DNA of 9,065 nucleotides from Candidatus Woesebacteria bacterium (GTDB taxonomy: Bacteria > Patescibacteriota > Microgenomatia > UBA8517), in the NCBI GenBank assembly GCA_030699485.1, contig JAUYMM010000030.1, positions 1-9,065 on the forward strand. The letters run 5' to 3'. A program made the translations under genes and the position numbers. Within the stretch, counting starts at the first letter, position 1, and each line of letters begins with the position of its first letter. Positions 5,819-9,065 of this stretch are shown in pieces. The notes beneath the pieces were generated by a model. It was given only the letters and a program-made list of their open reading frames with translations, did no database searches and was not told the origin of the DNA.

Positions 5819-6046
5819 ATGAAAAAGGTCTGTTCAAGTTGTAGTTTAGCTACAGAAGTTACAAAACATTTTAAAAAACGTAAAGAAGATGATACAAATC
5901 GTGCTGAAACCATAAACTCGGCGGCTGTTTTAACAGAAGAATCATGGATTTTTGCAATTCAAAGAAGGTGTTCTGTTGGTGGTGAAACTGCGAAAGATTT
6001 TGATAACTGCCTTGCGCCACGAGAGTATATTAGACGACTTCCATAA
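5819..6046 (+). CDS. Small four-cysteine hypothetical protein
   Basis: A 75-residue product that I do not recognise. Seen: C5-SS-C8 near the N-terminus, a charged stretch KHFKKRKEDDTNR (16-28), then C51 and C64 in RCSVGGETAKDFDNC, ending in REYIRRLP. Two cysteine pairs could hold a metal or disulfides, but no known zinc-ribbon spacing is met. There is no signal peptide or membrane segment. Reasons to think it is real: a good promoter with the start codon at the predicted transcription start, codon use like its neighbours (A/T-ending codons, many GNN codons), and a snug fit, with the stop 5 nt from the convergent toxin gene stop. Its first codons contain AAAAGGTCTG, a half-copy of the palindrome 74 bp upstream, so the 5' end may derive from the same repeat family. 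Function is unknown. Confidence 0.55.
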   Translation: MKKVCSSCSLATEVTKHFKKRKEDDTNRAETINSAAVLTEESWIFAIQRRCSVGGETAKDFDNCLAPREYIRRLP

Positions 6047-6051
6047 ATTGT

Positions 6052-6318
6052 TTAATAAACTTGATTGTGTGTGCCAATATCTATAAACAAAACTTCATCT
6101 TTTGAAATAGGAAAATACATTATTCTAATATCCCCTGTTATCCAAAATGCTCTAAACTCTTTTTTATCTCCTGTTAATTGGTGATCTTTAATCATTGGGT
6201 TTCGAGAATTTTCGACAAATAATTTAATTCTTTCTCTTGTTTTTAAAGCAAGCTTCGCATTATTACGGACTCTTTTTTTAAACGATTTTAGATATGAAGA
6301 ATCAAGAATAATTTTCAC
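6052..6318 (-). CDS. Type II toxin, RelE/YafQ-like mRNA interferase
   Basis: The product has 88 residues and starts at GTG (6318). The RelE/ParE fold is recognisable from the helical, basic N-terminal half followed by the strands KDHQLTGDKKEFRAFWITGD, IRIMYF, and the C-terminal IGTHNQVY. Compared with YafQ from established knowledge, H46 (DHxLxG), D63 and H84 (GTH) fit catalytic or substrate positions, whereas the position of YafQ His63 is Trp59. The expected activity is ribosome-dependent mRNA cleavage. The start overlaps the antitoxin stop by 4 nt (GTGA), the usual coupled antitoxin-first layout. It is convergent with the small gene at 5819 (5-nt gap). It appears intact; target specificity cannot be read. 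Confidence 0.87.
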   Translation of the reverse strand: MKIILDSSYLKSFKKRVRNNAKLALKTRERIKLFVENSRNPMIKDHQLTGDKKEFRAFWITGDIRIMYFPISKDEVLFIDIGTHNQVY

Positions 6319-6599
6319 TTCATTAAATCATCCATCATTTCATCAACATTGTCAAAACTTTTGGTTTTTGACTTTCCAGATAGATAATCATCAACTATTT
6401 TTTCATATCTCTTGGCGTTTTTGGCGGATAACATAATTGGTTTTGGACCAACAGTAACATCAATTTCTTTTGTTAAAGTTTTTTTCATAACTAATCTTAA
6501 ATAATCTTGTAAAGAAGAAAAACCCATCTCAATAACAACTTCAGAAACCTGATCTCTAAATGATTTTGTAACAGGAATTTGTAATATTGTTGTATTCAT
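6315..6599 (-). CDS. Type II antitoxin, ribbon-helix-helix (RelB-like)
   Basis: The product has 94 residues. Seen: an N-terminal strand TTILQIPVTKSFRDQV, then helices ending in SLQDYLRLVMKKTL (29-42), the pattern of ribbon-helix-helix DNA-binding antitoxins. A charged flexible C-terminal half rich in K and D (about 60-94) would wrap the toxin. It precedes and overlaps the toxin gene by 4 nt. The start ATG at 6599 lies 6 nt after a strong -10-like TATACT with a perfect TTGACA upstream, and there is no Shine-Dalgarno, so the transcript is probably leaderless. By analogy with known modules it should repress its own promoter, which overlaps that of the second PBP. Confidence 0.82.
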   Translation of the reverse strand: MNTTILQIPVTKSFRDQVSEVVIEMGFSSLQDYLRLVMKKTLTKEIDVTVGPKPIMLSAKNAKRYEKIVDDYLSGKSKTKSFDNVDEMMDDLMK

Positions 6600-6624
6600 A
6601 TTATGAGTATAATGGTTTTATAAT
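6600..6624. promoter_or_regulatory. Candidate antitoxin operator
   Basis: ATTAT-GAGT-ATAAT (6600-6613) is a 5-bp dyad over the antitoxin -10 region. The hexamer TATAAT occurs at 6608-6613 and again at 6619-6624, 11 bp apart, one helical turn. Ribbon-helix-helix repressors often bind such phased repeats. A/T-rich chance repeats cannot be excluded. Confidence 0.3.
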
Positions 6625-6633
6625 ATTTGTCAA
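6606..6633 (-). promoter_or_regulatory. Promoter of the toxin-antitoxin operon
   Basis: On the minus strand TTGACA (6633-6628), a 16-bp spacer, then TATACT (6611-6606), then 6 nt and the ATG. The predicted transcription start coincides with the first base of the start codon. This is the best promoter match in the window. Confidence 0.7.
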
Positions 6634-6635
6634 TA

Positions 6636-6644
6636 TGGTAGAAT
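6636..6644 (+). promoter_or_regulatory. Extended -10 promoter of the second PBP gene
   Basis: TGG-TAGAAT is an extended -10 element that ends 5 nt before the GTG start at 6650. There is no good -35 (TTTTAT at 17 bp), as expected for extended -10 promoters. The same TAGAAT-5-nt-start arrangement precedes the first PBP. Confidence 0.5.
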
Positions 6645-6649
6645 AGCCT

Positions 6650-8701
6650 GTGAGATTGCGAAAGAGGAAAGTAATTACTGCCACTTCATTACTTGCGGCA
6701 GTATTAACCGCTATAGGTAAACCTTTTTATTTTATTTTTTCCCACATATTCATAGCTATAGCCTTCGTTTTCTACTTAATAATAAATATTCGATTTCCAA
6801 AAATTAAACCTTCATTATTTATTCTTACAATTTTATTTCTTTCTTTAGTTATTTATTTTTTTATTTTCAAAGATCTTCCCTCCCCCAACGAACTTGTGAC
6901 TCGTGACCAAGAAGTGTCTACAAAAATATATGACAGGCATGATAATTTACTTTATACAATATATAAGGATAAAAATAGAACTCCTGTAAAACTAGCTCAA
7001 ATACCAGAAAATGTAAAACTTGCAACACTTGCAGCTGAAGATGCGGAATTTTACAATCATATTGGATTCTCAACACGAGGAACAATCCGTGCAATATCTA
7101 AAAACATAACTGAAGGGAAACTCCAAGGAGGATCAACCATTACTCAACAACTTGTTAAAAACGCGCTTCTTTCTTCTGAAAAAACATATATTAGAAAAAT
7201 TCGTGAACTAATTCTTTCAATCCGGGTTGAAATGAATTTTACAAAAGACGAGATACTTGAAATGTACTTAAATGAAGTAAGTTATGGTGGAACAGTCTAT
7301 GGAATTCAAGAGGCATCAAAACACTACTTTGATAAAAATGTAGAAGATTTAACTTTGTCTGAGGCTGCTCTTCTTGCAGGTCTTCCACAAAGCCCAACAC
7401 GATATTCTCCATTTGGAAATAATCCAGATCTGACATTTTCTCGTCAAAGAGAAGTTCTTTATTTAATGAAAATTAATAGGTATATAACAGTTGATATGGA
7501 GAAAGAAGCAATAGAGCAAAGAATTACTTTTGCACCTAACAAAACTAATATCAAAGCCCCTCATTTTGTAATGTATATCAGAGAAAAATTAATCGAAGAA
7601 TATGGTGAAGAAGTAGTTTTAAAAGGAGGTTTGGTTGTTAAAACAACACTTGACTTAGATATCCAAAATTTAGCTGAAAAAGTAGCCAGAGAAGAAATAA
7701 ATAAACTTAAAAACTTAAACGTTGGTAATACTGGAATTGTAGTTTTAAATCCAAAAAATGGAGAAATCCTAGCCATGGTTGGATCTGTTGACTATTTTGA
7801 TACGGAAAAGGGTGGAAATGTTAATGTAACAACAAGACCAAGACAACCAGGATCATCAATTAAGATAGTAAATTACGCAGAAGCCTTAACCAACGGTCTT
7901 ACACTTGCTTCAATAGTTGATGACTCTCCAATAACTTTTTCAGTTGCGGGAACAACTGCATATAGTCCAAATAATTATGATGGAACATATAAAGGAAAAA
8001 TTACAGTAAGACAAGCATTAGCCCAATCAAGAAATATTCCAGCAGTTAAAATATTAGCTTCATACGGGGTGGATAAAATGATTGAAATGGGCGAAAAAAT
8101 GGGGATTACTACTTGGAGTGATAGATCAAGGTTTGGATTATCACTAACTCTTGGTGGCGGAGAAACAAAGCTATTAGAACTAGCAGAGGTTTACTCTGTA
8201 GTTGCCAATATGGGTGTTAAAAATGAGATTAAATCTATAACAGAAATTAAAAATTACAAAGATAAATTATTATACCAAGACAAATTTGATACTTCTGTTG
8301 ATAAAGTACTTGATCCAAGGGTTGCCTTTTTATTAATTGATGTTTTAAAAGATAATTTTGCAAGATCTCCTGCTTTTGGTACAAACTCGATGCTTGTTAT
8401 TCCAAATCACCCTGAAGTTGCAGTAAAAACAGGGACAAGTAATAATCTGAAAGACAATCTCACTATTGGCTTCAATTCCGATTATTTAGTAGCAGTCTGG
8501 GTGGGAAATAACGATGGATCATCAATGAGCCGGGTTGCTTCGGGTATTACAGGCGCAGCTCCAATTTGGAACAAAATAATGCGTACACTTATTGCAAACC
8601 AACCATCAATTAACTGGGTAACCCCTGACGGTTTAATTTATAAAGATTGTTATAGCAGAAAAGAATGGTTTTTAGAAGAAAGACAGTTAGTTTGTCCCTG
8701 A
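6650..8701 (+). CDS. Class A penicillin-binding protein (PBP1A-type glycosyltransferase/transpeptidase), copy 2
   Basis: A 683-residue bifunctional peptidoglycan synthase starting at GTG. Seen: an unusually hydrophobic N-terminus with segments at about 26-48 and 55-73, plus a short one at 11-23 (an odd total would place the catalytic domains outside); GT51 motifs AAEDAEFYNHIGF (catalytic E130), GGSTITQQ (160-167), E194 before MNFTKDEILEMYLN, and LPQSPTRYSPF; transpeptidase motifs S402-SI-K405, S460-R-N462 and K593-TG. All are intact. It is clearly paralogous to the PBP at 3550 but lacks that copy's C383/C393 pair, the DKDDDGH loop and the long tail; it ends soon after the transpeptidase domain, with only C667 and C682. 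It is transcribed away from the toxin-antitoxin operon with interleaved promoter elements. The 3' end overlaps the convergent DUF805 gene by 15 bp. The GTG start fits the -10 spacing; no ATG lies before the catalytic domain. Confidence 0.96.
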   Translation: MRLRKRKVITATSLLAAVLTAIGKPFYFIFSHIFIAIAFVFYLIINIRFPKIKPSLFILTILFLSLVIYFFIFKDLPSPNELVTRDQEVSTKIYDRHDNLLYTIYKDKNRTPVKLAQIPENVKLATLAAEDAEFYNHIGFSTRGTIRAISKNITEGKLQGGSTITQQLVKNALLSSEKTYIRKIRELILSIRVEMNFTKDEILEMYLNEVSYGGTVYGIQEASKHYFDKNVEDLTLSEAALLAGLPQSPTRYSPFGNNPDLTFSRQREVLYLMKINRYITVDMEKEAIEQRITFAPNKTNIKAPHFVMYIREKLIEEYGEEVVLKGGLVVKTTLDLDIQNLAEKVAREEINKLKNLNVGNTGIVVLNPKNGEILAMVGSVDYFDTEKGGNVNVTTRPRQPGSSIKIVNYAEALTNGLTLASIVDDSPITFSVAGTTAYSPNNYDGTYKGKITVRQALAQSRNIPAVKILASYGVDKMIEMGEKMGITTWSDRSRFGLSLTLGGGETKLLELAEVYSVVANMGVKNEIKSITEIKNYKDKLLYQDKFDTSVDKVLDPRVAFLLIDVLKDNFARSPAFGTNSMLVIPNHPEVAVKTGTSNNLKDNLTIGFNSDYLVAVWVGNNDGSSMSRVASGITGAAPIWNKIMRTLIANQPSINWVTPDGLIYKDCYSRKEWFLEERQLVCP

Positions 8702-9013
8702 ACCATATTCATTATCTCCTTCAGTTCCTTTTGTTAAAGTAAGTATGAAATTATAAATTGGTATTAACAAAAACCAGCCACTTTTGTCAAGATCGTGCAT
8801 TCTTCGTACACCAATTGCTATAGATGGAATTAATACAGCCATGCTATATATATTAGAAAGTACACTATTACTATCGATGCCTAATAGAACTTCTACTAAA
8901 ACTAAGACTAAAGAAATAATAAAATTAAAAAGAACAAACATCCAATATTGTTTTCTACTTGATCTGCCTTTGAAAACTGCGTATTTTTTAATAGCTTCTA
9001 TATAGTAATGCAT
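8687..9013 (-). CDS. DUF805 domain-containing membrane protein
   Basis: The product has 108 residues, about the usual DUF805 (YhaH/YhaI-like) length. Seen: the family opening FKGRSSRKQYW (14-24), a hydrophobic stretch at about 26-45, a second at about 54-68 ending in the signature IGVRRMHDLDKSGWFLL (67-83), a third segment IPIYNFILTL, and the conserved C-terminal KGTEGDNEYG. It is an integral membrane protein of unknown biochemical role. The ATG at 9013 lies 6 nt from a -10-like AATAAT. It is convergent with the second PBP, with a 15-bp tail overlap, so no terminator fits between them. Confidence 0.9.
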   Translation of the reverse strand: MHYYIEAIKKYAVFKGRSSRKQYWMFVLFNFIISLVLVLVEVLLGIDSNSVLSNIYSMAVLIPSIAIGVRRMHDLDKSGWFLLIPIYNFILTLTKGTEGDNEYGSGTN

Positions 9014-9019
9014 AATTAT

Positions 9020-9047
9020 ATTATTCTTTTATATGTTCATCATACAA
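9020..9047 (-). promoter_or_regulatory. Putative promoter of the DUF805 gene
   Basis: On the minus strand TTGTAT (9047-9042), a 16-bp spacer, then AATAAT (9025-9020), then 6 nt and the ATG. This predicts a leaderless transcript. The region is very A/T-rich, so chance matches are likely; support comes from the same spacing at other genes here. Confidence 0.4.
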
Positions 9048-9065
9048 CAATTTTGCAAGTTTTGG

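Noticed and set aside
5725..5913. 62-codon minus-strand frame across the REP-like element
   Set aside because: It runs through the palindromes and antisense to the better supported four-cysteine gene; it has no promoter or coding signal of its own.
7239..7776. Two minus-strand frames inside the second PBP (7239-7436 and 7561-7776)
   Set aside because: Both are antisense to conserved glycosyltransferase and transpeptidase coding sequence.
8784..9005. 73-codon plus-strand frame
   Set aside because: It is antisense to the DUF805 gene, whose family signature is clear on the other strand.
1..9065. CRISPR array, tRNA, rRNA, complete insertion sequence
   Set aside because: No regularly spaced direct repeats, cloverleaf-like sequences, rRNA motifs or transposase frames were found.

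Overview
The window is AT-rich and densely packed. It looks like a chromosomal piece from a Candidate Phyla Radiation (Patescibacteria) bacterium, perhaps of a Microgenomates-like lineage. The pointers are a DUF5667 membrane-anchored protein, a B12-type (class II) ribonucleotide reductase beside nrdR, two divergent class A penicillin-binding proteins, and short spacers. TGA is used as a stop (6315-6317 and 8699-8701), so this is not a TGA-to-glycine lineage (Absconditabacteria or Gracilibacteria). The taxonomic call is inference from gene content.

Layout. The left third is read on the minus strand: a HEPN-domain protein (3538-3008), a CPBP/CAAX-type membrane protease (3005-2367), a DUF5667 protein (2325-1693), nrdR (1532-1086), and the start of nrdJ (1083 to beyond the window edge). 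The nrdJ reading frame enters an intein at residue 309, exactly at the NPC motif that carries the thiyl-radical cysteine; only the first 53 intein residues are visible. Two NrdR-box-like dyads 32 bp apart lie directly upstream of nrdR. The right part holds two paralogous class A PBPs on the plus strand (3550-5736 and 6650-8701). Between them lie a REP-like pair of palindromes that overlaps the 3' end of the first PBP, a 75-codon four-cysteine protein of unknown function (5819-6046), and a minus-strand RelE/YafQ-type toxin with a ribbon-helix-helix-like antitoxin (6318-6052 and 6599-6315). A DUF805 membrane protein (9013-8687) overlaps the tail of the second PBP.

How the parts work together. 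nrdR and nrdJ form a dNTP-supply unit that is probably autoregulated. The two PBPs polymerise and cross-link peptidoglycan. Each PBP start lies back to back with a gene for a putative RNase toxin (HEPN on one side, the toxin-antitoxin pair on the other), with promoter elements interleaved. No Shine-Dalgarno sequence is visible before any gene. Several promoter-proximal genes instead carry a -10-like hexamer only 5-8 nt before the start codon, which suggests leaderless mRNAs. I see no tRNA, rRNA, CRISPR array or complete insertion sequence. The most unusual items are the intein at the RNR active-site cysteine, the leaderless pattern, the HEPN-CPBP pair, and the REP-like element that has supplied the C-terminus of a PBP.
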